Source: an uncultured Mollicutes bacterium (lineage in GTDB: Bacteria; Bacillota_I; Bacilli_A; Acholeplasmatales; Anaeroplasmataceae). Taken from it: a stretch of 39,388 nt of DNA. Under the pieces are notes generated by a model. The model was not told where the DNA came from. It saw nothing but the letters and a program-made list of their open reading frames with translations, and did no database searches. Position numbers and translations under genes: made by a program. Positions 15,316 through 23,346 of the stretch are shown here, piece after piece; position 1 is the first letter of the stretch; each line of letters starts with the position of its first letter. The stretch is taken from NCBI GenBank assembly GCA_947174785.1, contig CAMWKG010000016.1:1-39388 (forward strand), written 5' to 3'.

Positions 15316-16049
15316 TACTTCAATTCCCATTCATAGCTTATCGCTGATAAAATATAATATATAACTGTTTCTGTTCTTAAAATTCTAGGACCCAAACCAA
15401 CTCGAATAAAGCCTTGATTTTCAAGATAATTTACCTCCTCAGGTGTAATCCCACCCTCTGGACCAACTAAAACTGCAATCCTATCTTTAGAGGTTAAAGA
15501 TTGGATAGCCCTTTTAAAAGCACTCTTTTCTCCCTCTTTAGCACTTTCTTCATAGCATAAGAGTTTTATCGTATAGCTAGAAAAGTCCAAATCCTTAAGC
15601 TTATTTATGTCCTTGATAACAGGAACGACATTCCTAAAGGATTGTTCAGCAGCTTCCTTCGCTATCTTATTTAATCGTTCTAGCTTGCCTACTTTTTTAC
15701 CCTCATCAATTTTTACGATGGAACGTGTCATTAGAGTTGGATGTATTTCAGATATACCTAACTGTGTACCATACTTTATGATAGACTCAAGCTTATCCCC
15801 CTTTGGGTAGCCTTGAAATAAAGAAACAAAAACTGGCAATTCAAAATTGCCAGCCACCTCTTCAACAACTCTAAATTTGACATCTTTATTTCCTATTTCC
15901 GTAATTTCGGCTAAAAAGGTTTTCCCATCAAGTCCAACGTAGAACTGATCCTTCACTCTTCCTCTGAGCACATTTTTTATTTGATAGGCTATATCGCTAG
16001 ATAAAACCTTACTTTCAAAATCATTTAAGGAAATAAAAAACTTCTGCAT
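15315..16049 (-). CDS. rsmE: 16S rRNA m3U1498 methyltransferase RsmE
   Basis: A SPOUT-class methyltransferase of 244 residues that makes 3-methyluridine 1498 in 16S rRNA. It has the N-terminal RNA-binding barrel (YQIKNVLRGRVKDQFYVG) and the C-terminal knot with AVLVGPEGGITPEEV and GLGPRILRTETV, which binds SAM. The start at 16049 is chosen over an ORF extension to 16115 because AAGG precedes it and because it lies one base after the stop codon of the membrane-protein gene. Confidence 0.95.
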   Translation of the reverse strand: MQKFFISLNDFESKVLSSDIAYQIKNVLRGRVKDQFYVGLDGKTFLAEITEIGNKDVKFRVVEEVAGNFELPVFVSLFQGYPKGDKLESIIKYGTQLGISEIHPTLMTRSIVKIDEGKKVGKLERLNKIAKEAAEQSFRNVVPVIKDINKLKDLDFSSYTIKLLCYEESAKEGEKSAFKRAIQSLTSKDRIAVLVGPEGGITPEEVNYLENQGFIRVGLGPRILRTETVIYYILSAISYEWELK

Positions 16050-16050
16050 A

Positions 16051-16605
16051 TTATTGTGCCTTAAACTTACGATATTGAATGCAAAGAATTGGTAAAAGTG
16101 CTGTAAATAAGGCAAGAGGTCCCCATAAAGCTCCGCACAAAATTAAAACATTCTCTAGAGATTGTACTACTAAGAAATAGATAGATAATCCTAGGGTTAA
16201 AGCCAAATAGATAAAGTAAAGGGATATAGATGCATAATATAATACATCGATAAAAATGCTTTTCTCATGAACTGCAGCCTGTTTAACTAGTGCATATCCT
16301 TCTTCATCTAGATATTCAATATATATACAATCATAAGCATAAGGTGTTAAATCCTTACGTTCATTATAATCCCCTTTATTATTTTCAATTAATGGACATA
16401 CCATAACAAGCTCTAATGTCTCATTATTTTGATATAAATCATAAAGTCCTTTAAACTTTTTACCATAGGTCATTTTTGTATAAAGAGAAAAATCAAAGGT
16501 TTCTTCTTCCTTTTGTTCAAATAAGCCTAGCTTTATTTCTGTCAAAGCCTTTTGAGTTTCTTTTCTTTTTGTATCCTCAAATAATAATTTTTCATATTCC
16601 TTCAT
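16051..16605 (-). CDS. Unrecognised membrane protein with an acidic N-terminal domain
   Basis: I do not recognise this 184-residue protein. Residues 1-120 are soluble and acidic with many E, K and Y; two hydrophobic segments follow (about 125-150 and 157-178), and a short basic tail KFKAQ. The ATG at 16605 has GGAGGATAATGAC before it; the ATG at 16620 is upstream of that site. A good promoter is at 16641-16669. It is the first gene of a transcript with rsmE and mtaB, separated from rsmE by a single base. No function is suggested by its partners, which both act on RNA. Confidence 0.65.
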   Translation of the reverse strand: MKEYEKLLFEDTKRKETQKALTEIKLGLFEQKEEETFDFSLYTKMTYGKKFKGLYDLYQNNETLELVMVCPLIENNKGDYNERKDLTPYAYDCIYIEYLDEEGYALVKQAAVHEKSIFIDVLYYASISLYFIYLALTLGLSIYFLVVQSLENVLILCGALWGPLALFTALLPILCIQYRKFKAQ

Positions 16606-16640
16606 GTCATTATCCTCCATGTATATATCATATAAATTAT

Positions 16641-16669
16641 ATCAATTTTCATTAGTTTTATCAAGATTG
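16641..16669 (-). promoter_or_regulatory. Promoter of the membrane protein-rsmE-mtaB operon
   Basis: On the minus strand TTGATA, a 17-base spacer and TATAAT preceded by TGA (extended -10). The leader to the ATG at 16605 is about 30 bases and carries GGAGG. Confidence 0.65.
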
Positions 16670-16682
16670 AGTATAAAGAAAA

Positions 16683-16704
16683 GGCTAAATTCTTTCATTT
16701 AGCC
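16683..16704 (-). terminator. Terminator of the heat-shock operon
   Basis: GGCTAAAT (16683-16690), a 6-base loop and ATTTAGCC (16697-16704), followed on the minus strand by TTTTCTTT. It lies just after the dnaJ stop. Confidence 0.85.
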
Positions 16705-16711
16705 CTAATTT

Positions 16712-17830
16712 TTATTGAAATAATTTCTTAAATTTTTCCCAAGGAGACTTTTTCTCCTTCTTTTCAACATTTCCAAGCTTTTCTAATAAGTCCTTTTCTT
16801 CGGAAGTTAAATTTGTTGGAGTTTCTACATGAACAATCACATATTGATCTCCACGTGAAGAGGATGAGGATTTTGGATTTTTTGTGCCCTTACCTCTTAA
16901 GCGAAAACGTGTTTCTGATTGTGTACCAGCTGGAATCTTAAGAACTACAGGGGAATCAATTGTTGGTACCTCTATAGAATCTCCTAATGCAGCCTGAGTA
17001 AAGCTGATAGGAACATTTAAGATAATGTCTGATCCTTCGCGAATAAAATTCTTATGTGGAGTAACTGTAAAGGTAATAAATAAATCTCCTGGAGCTCCAC
17101 CATGAACTCCTGCTTCTCCACACCCAGCCATACGGAGTGTCATTCCTGTATCAATACCTGCAGGAATATTCACTTCTACATCCTTTGTCCTACGGATTCT
17201 ACCCTTACCACCACAGGCATCACATTTTCTAGTTATAGTTTTACCTGTACCACCGCAATCTGGACAAGTAGTCTGTACAGTAGACTGACCAAAGATAGTC
17301 TGTTGACGCACATAGACACGTCCTTGTCCCTTACATTTAGGGCAAGTCTTTATATCATTTTTAGAATAAGCACCTGTACCACCACAGGATGTACATTCAT
17401 CGTCAACAGTTAATCGAATTTTCTTCTTACAACCATAAACTGCATCCTCAAAGCTGATAGTCATTGTTTTTTCTACATCAGCTCCCTGACGTGGACCATG
17501 TTGATTTCTTGACCCACCACCAAAGAAGGACGAAAAGATATCTTCAAAGCCACCAAAGCCTGAAAAACCACCACCAAAGCCGCCAAAGCCTCCGCCAGCT
17601 CCACCGCCCATAGGATCATCAAAGCCAAATTGGTCATAGCGTGCTTTCTTTTGTTCATCAGATAGGGTGTCGTATGCTTCATTTATCTCTTTAAATTTTT
17701 CTTCGGCACCAGGCTCTTTATTAATATCAGGATGATATTTTTTTGCAAGCTGCCTGTAAGCTCTTTTAATTTCATCCTGACTAGCTCCCTTAGATAAGCC
17801 TAATACCTCATAATAATCTCTCTTTGCCAC
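16712..17830 (-). CDS. dnaJ: Chaperone DnaJ
   Basis: Hsp40 co-chaperone of 372 residues that delivers substrates to DnaK and stimulates its ATPase. In order: J domain with KKYHPDIN (HPD at about 33-35), a long Gly/Phe linker (about 75-110), four CxxCxGxG zinc repeats ([32 protein letters not shown]), and the substrate-binding C-terminal domains. The start codon is GTG at 17830, with AGGTGG eight bases upstream. It is the last gene of hrcA-grpE-dnaK-dnaJ, with a hairpin in the gap after dnaK. Confidence 0.98.
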   Translation of the reverse strand: MAKRDYYEVLGLSKGASQDEIKRAYRQLAKKYHPDINKEPGAEEKFKEINEAYDTLSDEQKKARYDQFGFDDPMGGGAGGGFGGFGGGFSGFGGFEDIFSSFFGGGSRNQHGPRQGADVEKTMTISFEDAVYGCKKKIRLTVDDECTSCGGTGAYSKNDIKTCPKCKGQGRVYVRQQTIFGQSTVQTTCPDCGGTGKTITRKCDACGGKGRIRRTKDVEVNIPAGIDTGMTLRMAGCGEAGVHGGAPGDLFITFTVTPHKNFIREGSDIILNVPISFTQAALGDSIEVPTIDSPVVLKIPAGTQSETRFRLRGKGTKNPKSSSSSRGDQYVIVHVETPTNLTSEEKDLLEKLGNVEKKEKKSPWEKFKKLFQ

Positions 17831-17849
17831 TTAAGCCACCTCATAAGCA

Positions 17850-17873
17850 GAAGGGCCCATAAAGGGTCCCTTC
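17850..17873 (-). other. Hairpin between dnaK and dnaJ
   Basis: GAAGGGCCC (17850-17858) pairs with GGGTCCCTTC (17864-17873), with one bulged base and a 5-base loop. No T run follows it, so it is not a typical terminator. It could act as a processing or mRNA-stability element that sets the dnaK to dnaJ ratio; this is inference. Confidence 0.55.
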
Positions 17874-17890
17874 AAAATTGTTTATATCTC

Positions 17891-19708
17891 TTATTGTACG
17901 TCAGAGAAATCTGCGTCTACTGTGTTATCCTTCTTTGAAGAATCTCCTGCATCCTCTCCTGGATTAGATTGACCTTGAGTTTGTTGATATGCCTTAACAG
18001 CAATATCCTGTGCAACCTTTTCTAAGGCTTCCTTCTTTTCCTTGATATCAGCAATATCGTTCTTATCTAAAGCCTTTTGTAAATCCTCACAAAGATGCTC
18101 TGCATTTTCCTTTTCAGTAGGATCAACATTTTGTAAATCATTTAATGCTTTCTTAGTTTGGAAAATCAATTGGTTAGCTTCATTGATTAAATCAGCCTCT
18201 TCCTTACGCTTCTTATCTGCATCAGCATTTTCTTCAGCTTCTTTAACCATTCTTTCAATTTCAGCATCAGATAATCCTGAACCGCCTTGAATCGTAATCT
18301 TTTGTTCCTTACCAGTACCTAAGTTCTTAGCTGAAACATTAACGATACCATTTGCATCAATATCAAATTTAACCTCAATTTGTGGAACACCACGAGGTGC
18401 AGCAGGAATATCTCCTAATTGGAAACGACCTAATGTCTTATTATCTGCAGCCATTGGTCTTTCACCCTGTAATACATGAATATCTACAGCAGGCTGATTA
18501 TCAGCTGCAGTTGAGAATACTTGGCTCTTAGAACAAGGAATTGTAGTATTTCTTTCAATTAGCTTAGTAAATACTCCACCTAAAGTTTCAATACCTAAAG
18601 ATAGTGGTGTAACATCTAGTAATAATACATCCTTAACATCACCAGTTAATACACCACCTTGAATTGCAGCTCCCATAGCTACAACCTCATCTGGGTTAAC
18701 GCTCTTGTTAGGTTCTTTTCCTAATTCCTTCTTAACTAGTTCTTGAACGGCAGGAATACGAGTAGAACCACCTACTAACAATACTTGGTCTAAATCCTTA
18801 GAAGTTAGCTTTGCATCCTTTAATGCTCTACGAACTGGACCTAAACAACGCTCTACTAAATTAGCAGTTAATTCATTAAACTTAGTTCTTGAAAGTGTTC
18901 TATTTAAATGTAGAGGTCCAGCAGCTCCCATAGAAATAAATGGTAAGCTGATTTCTACAGATGTAACACCTGATAAGTCCTTCTTTGCTTTTTCAGAAGC
19001 ATCCTTTAAACGTTGTAAAGCCATCTTATCTTGATTTAAATCTACTCCGCTTTCACTCTTGAATTCAGCGACTAACCAGTCCATAACAGCCTTATCAAAG
19101 TCATCTCCACCTAATACGTTATCTCCAGCAGTTGATAAAACTTCAAATGTACCATCAGCTAAAGAAAGGATAGATACATCGAATGTACCTCCACCTAGGT
19201 CAAATACTAATACAGTCTGTTCCTTATCTGTCTTATCAATACCATATGCAAGGGCAGCTGCAGTTGGTTCATTAATGATACGTAAAACCTCTAGACCTGC
19301 AATCTTACCTGCATCCTTAGTTGCTTGACGTTGTGCATCATTAAAGTATGCTGGAACTGTAATAACAGCCTTATCTACTGTTTCACCTAAGTAGCTTTCT
19401 GCTGTCTTCTTTAAGTTTTGTAATACCATTGCAGAAATTTCTTGTGGAGTATATTTCTTTCCATTAATATCTACACGATAGTTTGCATCACCCATATGAC
19501 GCTTAATTGAACTTACTGTGTTAGGATTTGTGATTGCTTGACGCTTTGCAACATCACCAACCTGGATTTCATCGCCCTTGAAGGCAACTACAGATGGGGT
19601 AGTTCTTACACCCTCAGCATTTGTAATAACCTTAGCCTCTCCAGCCTCCATAACACTTACACATGAATTTGTTGTACCTAAATCAATACCAATAACCTTA
19701 TTTGACAT
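17891..19708 (-). CDS. dnaK: Chaperone DnaK (Hsp70)
   Basis: Hsp70 chaperone of 605 residues. The ATPase domain starts with [14 protein letters not shown], has the second phosphate loop [14 protein letters not shown] and the adenosine motif [12 protein letters not shown]. The linker [10 protein letters not shown] is followed by the substrate-binding domain and a helical lid that ends in an acidic, disordered tail ([14 protein letters not shown]). The lid is complete and of the Gram-positive type, without the 24-residue insertion of the Gram-negative ATPase domain. The ATG at 19708 follows GGAGGAAGAGTAATT. It starts two bases after the grpE stop. Confidence 0.99.
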   Translation of the reverse strand: MSNKVIGIDLGTTNSCVSVMEAGEAKVITNAEGVRTTPSVVAFKGDEIQVGDVAKRQAITNPNTVSSIKRHMGDANYRVDINGKKYTPQEISAMVLQNLKKTAESYLGETVDKAVITVPAYFNDAQRQATKDAGKIAGLEVLRIINEPTAAALAYGIDKTDKEQTVLVFDLGGGTFDVSILSLADGTFEVLSTAGDNVLGGDDFDKAVMDWLVAEFKSESGVDLNQDKMALQRLKDASEKAKKDLSGVTSVEISLPFISMGAAGPLHLNRTLSRTKFNELTANLVERCLGPVRRALKDAKLTSKDLDQVLLVGGSTRIPAVQELVKKELGKEPNKSVNPDEVVAMGAAIQGGVLTGDVKDVLLLDVTPLSLGIETLGGVFTKLIERNTTIPCSKSQVFSTAADNQPAVDIHVLQGERPMAADNKTLGRFQLGDIPAAPRGVPQIEVKFDIDANGIVNVSAKNLGTGKEQKITIQGGSGLSDAEIERMVKEAEENADADKKRKEEADLINEANQLIFQTKKALNDLQNVDPTEKENAEHLCEDLQKALDKNDIADIKEKKEALEKVAQDIAVKAYQQTQGQSNPGEDAGDSSKKDNTVDADFSDVQ

Positions 19709-19710
19709 AA

Positions 19711-20322
19711 TTACTCTTCCTCCTGTTTGTCTTTTTGTTCTTTTTTATTTACTACAACCATTGCTGGTCTTAAGATTCGATCCTTATACATATACCCTGT
19801 TTGCATAACCTTTAGAACGATGTTATCTGGGGCATCCTCTACACATTCTGTAGACATAGCCTGCATTAGATTAGGATCAAACTCCTTCTGCAATGCTTCA
19901 ATCTCTGTTAAGCCTTCTCCCTTTAAGATATCCATTAATTGATTTGTAATCATCTGAAAACCAATCAAGTAATTTGCAATCTCTGGGGATGGAGCAGGAG
20001 ATGCAACAATTTTACAAAGCATATCGATTGGATTAATTAATTCTCCAATAACCTTTTGTGAGGCATATTTACGATCTTTAACAGCCTCTTCTTTTAGTCT
20101 TCGTTTCGTATTTTCCATTTCAGCGAAAACTTTTAAATAATCATTGTGTTTTTCTTTCAACTCAGCTTCTAGCTTAGCTATCTGTTCTTTATACTTATCT
20201 TTTTTTTCTTTTTTCGTTTTTACTTCTTCCTTGGAGGGTTCTTCTGTTTCTACAGTTTGTTCTTCCTCCTGGATTTCTTCTTCAACTTTCACTTCTTCTT
20301 TAATTTCTTCAGCCAATTTCAT
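19711..20322 (-). CDS. grpE: Nucleotide exchange factor GrpE
   Basis: Cofactor of DnaK, 203 residues. A long acidic N-terminal coiled region (about 1-60, rich in E and K) precedes the conserved core: [27 protein letters not shown] and the C-terminal beta-wing [18 protein letters not shown]. The N-terminal extension is longer and more acidic than usual. The ATG at 20322 lies a few bases after the hrcA stop. Confidence 0.97.
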   Translation of the reverse strand: MKLAEEIKEEVKVEEEIQEEEQTVETEEPSKEEVKTKKEKKDKYKEQIAKLEAELKEKHNDYLKVFAEMENTKRRLKEEAVKDRKYASQKVIGELINPIDMLCKIVASPAPSPEIANYLIGFQMITNQLMDILKGEGLTEIEALQKEFDPNLMQAMSTECVEDAPDNIVLKVMQTGYMYKDRILRPAMVVVNKKEQKDKQEEE

Positions 20323-20325
20323 TAC

Positions 20326-21339
20326 CTACCTATTATATAATTTTGGCATACTTTTAGCGACATATTCTAAAAGTGGAACAACTCCTCGATAATTCATACG
20401 AGTAGGACCTACTAAAATAATTGTACCATATTCATTATCATCAATATAATAAGGAACAGTTACAATTGAACAATCCTCAAGTCCCTTCGTATTTTCCTTG
20501 CCAATTTGAATTTTTAAATTACCTGCACCTGATTGTGCGAAATCAGTGATTGTCTCATCATCAATTGCTTTAAGAATTTTTTGCATGATTTGATAATCCT
20601 GAAATTCTGGTTGATTAAATAATCTGGATAATCCTGAGTCATAGGTTTCTGTGTTTAAGAATCTAGAGAAACCCTTAATCATAAAGTTTAAGATATCATC
20701 TCTAAAATCAACCATTTGTCTAATTCTAGGCTTAGCTGCTTCTTTGGATAAAATCTCTCGAATCTCATATACAGAATGATCATACATTGCATTATCAAAC
20801 ATTTGAATAATCTTTAATAGGTCATCTTGATTGTATCCTTCAGGAATTGTAATTCTTTGAGATTGAACCTGACCAGTGTTAGTAACGATAAGCATAACTG
20901 CTTCTCGATTTGAAAGTGGAACAATTTCCATTTTCATAACTTTAGCAAAGTCAGCACTTGAGCCTAAGATGATGGAATAATATCCAGTAAGTTCACTTAA
21001 GAAATCTGCAATCTTCTTTAAGGCATCTTCTTTTGCTAGATGCTTATTATCAAAGATTTCATCCAAATACTTAAAGTATTCTAGAACTGTTTCATCTCTT
21101 ATAATTAAATGATCTACATAATATCTGTATCCTACCTCAGAAGGTATTCTACCAGATGAGGTGTGTGTCTTTTCTAGATACCCCTTTTCCTCTAAATCCT
21201 GCATATCATATCGAATGGTCGCAGATGAAAAATCTAGATAAGGCTTCTCTGTTAAAGACTTAGAACCTACTGGTTCATTATTACTTACATAGTCTTCTAT
21301 AATTGCTTTTAAAATTAATTTCTGACGATCGGTTAGCAT
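20326..21339 (-). CDS. hrcA: Heat-inducible transcription repressor HrcA
   Basis: Repressor of 337 residues that binds CIRCE. The N-terminal winged helix reads LILKAIIEDYVSNNEPVGSKSL, then SSATIRYDMQDLEEKGYL. The rest is the GAF-like dimerisation domain, ending PLLEYVAKSMPKLYNR. The ATG at 21339 follows GAGGTGAAGAA. Its promoter carries two CIRCE-like sites, so the operon controls itself through GroE-dependent HrcA activity, as known in Bacillus. No groESL is in the window. Confidence 0.97.
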   Translation of the reverse strand: MLTDRQKLILKAIIEDYVSNNEPVGSKSLTEKPYLDFSSATIRYDMQDLEEKGYLEKTHTSSGRIPSEVGYRYYVDHLIIRDETVLEYFKYLDEIFDNKHLAKEDALKKIADFLSELTGYYSIILGSSADFAKVMKMEIVPLSNREAVMLIVTNTGQVQSQRITIPEGYNQDDLLKIIQMFDNAMYDHSVYEIREILSKEAAKPRIRQMVDFRDDILNFMIKGFSRFLNTETYDSGLSRLFNQPEFQDYQIMQKILKAIDDETITDFAQSGAGNLKIQIGKENTKGLEDCSIVTVPYYIDDNEYGTIILVGPTRMNYRGVVPLLEYVAKSMPKLYNR

Positions 21340-21353
21340 TTCTTCACCTCGTT

Positions 21354-21378
21354 TTGCACTCTTCTTTCCCTAGTGCAA
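21354..21378. promoter_or_regulatory. Second CIRCE-like operator
   Basis: TTGCACT (21354-21360) and AGTGCAA (21372-21378), separated by 11 bases. The GCACT-N11-AGTGC core has exactly CIRCE spacing, but the outer bases deviate (TT before GCACT where TTA is usual). It lies in the untranslated leader of hrcA. Confidence 0.65.
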
Positions 21379-21382
21379 CACT

Positions 21383-21411
21383 ATTATATAACAAGCGTTT
21401 GGCACTGTCAA
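21383..21411 (-). promoter_or_regulatory. Sigma-A promoter of hrcA-grpE-dnaK-dnaJ
   Basis: On the minus strand a perfect TTGACA (21406-21411), a 17-base spacer and a perfect TATAAT (21383-21388). The -35 lies within the first CIRCE site. Confidence 0.9.
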
Positions 21412-21425
21412 CTAAAAAGTGCTAA
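21399..21425. promoter_or_regulatory. First CIRCE operator (HrcA site)
   Basis: On the minus strand TTAGCACTT, nine bases, CAGTGCCAA. Consensus is TTAGCACTC-N9-GAGTGCTAA, so the halves match 8 of 9 and 7 of 9. It overlaps the -35 box. Confidence 0.9.
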
Positions 21426-21459
21426 AAAATAAATTTTTGTTTAATTTCTCCAAAATTAA

Positions 21460-21480
21460 AAGAGGCTAATAAAGCCTCTT
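21460..21480 (-). terminator. Terminator upstream of the hrcA promoter
   Basis: AAGAGGCT (21460-21467) and AGCCTCTT (21473-21480) with a 5-base loop; the minus strand then reads TTTTAATTTTG. It ends the gene with its stop at 21481. Confidence 0.85.
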
Positions 21481-22044
21481 CTATTCCTCACCATTTTCTT
21501 CATTTTCTTTCTTTTGCTCTAAAAAATACATAAACAATCTTTTTATATCAGAGCTTTTCATAAATGGATATAAATCATTAACATCTACATCCTGATAATT
21601 TCCCTTCAAATATTCATCAACAAAGGCTGTCAATGCTTTTTCTGAAACGAACGGTGCTATGTCTGCAGGATTAATTTTTAAATTAGGGGAGGATATTCCT
21701 TTAGCAAATAAGAAATCTGAGTCTTCTTCATTTAAATATGGGAACAGCTCCTCAAAATCTAAATCCTTATATTTACTATTCTCTTCTTCATTTACTATGG
21801 ATAAAACAATCTCATGAAGATCTTCATCATCCAAAAAAGGAAGCATGTCAGAATACTTTGACTCCTTTTTTGAATCATCTACAGGGGCAGGAGGATACTT
21901 CTTTAATACCTCCTTATAAAAATTCATTTCTTCTATTGGGGAATCAAAAACTAAAGCTCCTGTTCCTGCTAAAGGGAATGCTTCCTCAAAAGATATTTCT
22001 TTCAATTCTGTTTCTGTTCCATTTTGATTTTTTTTATAAATCAT
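21481..22044 (-). CDS. Unrecognised acidic protein with four tandem helical repeats
   Basis: A protein of 187 residues with no signal peptide or membrane segment. Residues 64-80 (YSDMLPFLDDEDLHEIV), 97-113 (FEELFPYLNEEDSDFLF), 126-142 (PADIAPFVSEKALTAFV) and 155-171 (VNDLYPFMKSSDIKRLF) are copies of one unit, 29-33 residues apart; the pattern is a hydrophobic residue, x, P, aromatic, hydrophobic, three or four polar, hydrophobic. A first degenerate copy, FEEAFPLAG, may be at 19. Repeats of this kind should form paired helices for protein contact. The start follows AAAGGAGATTTTAAT. It sits between the heat-shock operon and an XRE regulator; function unknown. Confidence 0.65.
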   Translation of the reverse strand: MIYKKNQNGTETELKEISFEEAFPLAGTGALVFDSPIEEMNFYKEVLKKYPPAPVDDSKKESKYSDMLPFLDDEDLHEIVLSIVNEEENSKYKDLDFEELFPYLNEEDSDFLFAKGISSPNLKINPADIAPFVSEKALTAFVDEYLKGNYQDVDVNDLYPFMKSSDIKRLFMYFLEQKKENEENGEE

Positions 22045-22143
22045 ATTAAAATCTCCTTTTTAAATATATTGTAAGAATTAAGATAGTCACAATGCATATT
22101 CCTTGTTTTGAGTTCAAATAAAATCGCTAGCATATTTTATTCA

Positions 22144-22362
22144 TCATTCAGAATCATTTAAACAAAGAATATCTTCGAAAGTTTTTTGATAAAGCTTACA
22201 TAATTCTAAAAGACAATCAATGGAGGGAACGCCATTTCCTTTTTCCCATCTTGAAACCAATTGCCTTGTAACAAATAGTTTTTCTGCAACTTCATCTTGG
22301 GTTAGTCCCATCTCCTTACGATATTTTGTGAGTTTTTGTCCAACAAGATAAAAATTAATCAT
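22144..22362 (-). CDS. Small XRE-family transcription regulator
   Basis: A protein of 72 residues that is almost all helix-turn-helix: LTKYRKEMGLTQDEVAEKLF then VTRQLVSRWEKGNGVPS, a classic Cro/CI-type recognition motif. A short C-terminal tail (LYQKTFEDILCLNDSE) may hold a dimer contact. The start follows GGAGAGAACAATC. No target site could be assigned. It lies 82 bases downstream of the MBL hydrolase on the same strand. Confidence 0.88.
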   Translation of the reverse strand: MINFYLVGQKLTKYRKEMGLTQDEVAEKLFVTRQLVSRWEKGNGVPSIDCLLELCKLYQKTFEDILCLNDSE

Positions 22363-22417
22363 GATTGTTCTCTCCTTTCCTTACAGCCTTAAGTTTATCA
22401 CAATAAATATAAAAAAG

Positions 22418-22438
22418 CACGCAATTCTAAGTTGCGCA
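22418..22438 (-). terminator. Terminator of the MBL-fold gene
   Basis: CGCAA (22420-22424) and TTGCG (22432-22436) with a 7-base loop, extendable with wobble pairs, then TTTTTTATATTT on the minus strand. A T run also follows on the plus strand. Confidence 0.7.
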
Positions 22439-22443
22439 TTTTT

Positions 22444-23046
22444 TTATAAGTAAGGATTATACTTTCTTTCATAGCCAATCGTTGTTTTCTCATCATGGCC
22501 TGGATAAACATCCATAACATCAGGAAATGTGGCTATTATTTTTTTCAAGCTTTCTCTCATACTTTTAGAATCTCCAGTTGGAAAATCTGTCCTTCCCATA
22601 CTCATATGAAAAAGTGTGTCTCCACTGAATAGTTTATCCTTATAGCTATAAACAACACTTCCCCTTGTATGGCCAGGAGTATGCATTACCTTAAAGGTAT
22701 AACCTATAAGCTCTATTTCCATTCCATCTTTAATAGGAACAATTTTTAAAGAATCCCTTTGAAATGGAATTTTTGTTCCAAACATACGATATAGTGAAAG
22801 GCTAGCATCCTCTAAAAAAGGTATTTCTAATTCATGAATATAAATTGGAACATCAAAATACCTTATTCCATCAATATGGTCCATATGTCCGTGAGTCAAA
22901 AGGATACCTACAACCTCATACTTTTCTTTTATCTTTGATGCCGCATTTTCAAAGTCTAATCCTGGATCAACAATTATACATTGTCCTTCCTTAGAAATAA
23001 TATAGGTATTGGTTGCAAAGTCACCTGTTACAATTTTTTCTATCAT
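22444..23046 (-). CDS. MBL-fold metallo-hydrolase (glyoxalase II-like)
   Basis: A soluble protein of 200 residues. The metal motif LTHGHMDHIDG (HxHxDH) is at about 51-61, followed by HTPGHTRGSVVY, FSGDTLFHMSMGRTDFPTGD and the last ligand in YPGHDEKTTIGYE. This set binds two metal ions. The family covers glyoxalase II-like thioester hydrolases and related enzymes of unknown substrate in Bacillota. No Shine-Dalgarno is visible before the ATG at 23046 (the preceding bases are ATAATAAAG). It follows rpmG by 32 bases and its terminator. Confidence 0.85.
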   Translation of the reverse strand: MIEKIVTGDFATNTYIISKEGQCIIVDPGLDFENAASKIKEKYEVVGILLTHGHMDHIDGIRYFDVPIYIHELEIPFLEDASLSLYRMFGTKIPFQRDSLKIVPIKDGMEIELIGYTFKVMHTPGHTRGSVVYSYKDKLFSGDTLFHMSMGRTDFPTGDSKSMRESLKKIIATFPDVMDVYPGHDEKTTIGYERKYNPYL

Positions 23047-23064
23047 CTTTATTATAAAGAAAAA

Positions 23065-23080
23065 AAGCTTTTACAAGCTT
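23065..23080 (-). terminator. Terminator of rpmG
   Basis: AAGCTT (23065-23070), a 4-base loop and AAGCTT (23075-23080); the minus strand then reads TTTTTTTC. The hairpin overlaps the stop codon. Confidence 0.75.
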
Positions 23081-23228
23081 ATTTCTTTTCCTTATGAGTA
23101 GTATGTTTACGGCAAAAAGGACAATATTTCTTAATCTCCATTCTTTCAGGAGTTGTCTTCTTATTTTTGTCTGTATAGTAATTTTCATTCTTGCATTCAG
23201 AACAAACTAGTTTTACTAAATCACGCAT
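23079..23228 (-). CDS. rpmG: 50S ribosomal protein L33
   Basis: A 49-residue gene, read by eye on the minus strand. [12 protein letters not shown], then [18 protein letters not shown] and [16 protein letters not shown] are standard for L33. The CSEC and CPFC pairs form the zinc ribbon, so this is the zinc-binding (C+) form. Bacillota often carry a zinc-free paralogue elsewhere, controlled by Zur. The ATG at 23228 has GGAGGGAAAGAAGA upstream, and the promoter is at 23268-23296. Confidence 0.95.
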   Translation of the reverse strand: MRDLVKLVCSECKNENYYTDKNKKTTPERMEIKKYCPFCRKHTTHKEKK

Positions 23229-23267
23229 TCTTCTTTCCCTCCAGACTTAAAGATTACTTCCTTTAGA

Positions 23268-23296
23268 ATTATACCAAATAAAATTATTTTATGCAA
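23268..23296 (-). promoter_or_regulatory. Promoter of rpmG
   Basis: On the minus strand TTGCAT (23291-23296), a 17-base spacer and TATAAT (23268-23273) with an extended TGG. It is back to back with the ispG promoter. Confidence 0.7.
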
Positions 23297-23323
23297 CACC
23301 TTTTTTTCTTTTCTTACCTTTGA

Positions 23324-23329
23324 TATAAT
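23324..23329 (+). promoter_or_regulatory. Extended -10 promoter of ispG
   Basis: TATAAT with TGA directly upstream; no clear -35 is seen in the T-rich region. The predicted transcript starts near 23336, giving a leader of only about 11 bases with AGGTGAT at its very 5' end. Confidence 0.55.
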
Positions 23330-23346
23330 ATAAAAAGGTGATAAAA

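Noticed and set aside
18042-19328. Plus-strand ORFs opposite dnaK and other strongly biased genes
   Set aside because: Shadow frames of conserved genes with no ribosome site and low-complexity products.
23044-23057. A leaderless promoter for the MBL-fold gene (TATAATAAAGATG)
   Set aside because: No -35 at 16-18 bases, and the T-rich run belongs to the rpmG terminator; the TATAAT may be chance.
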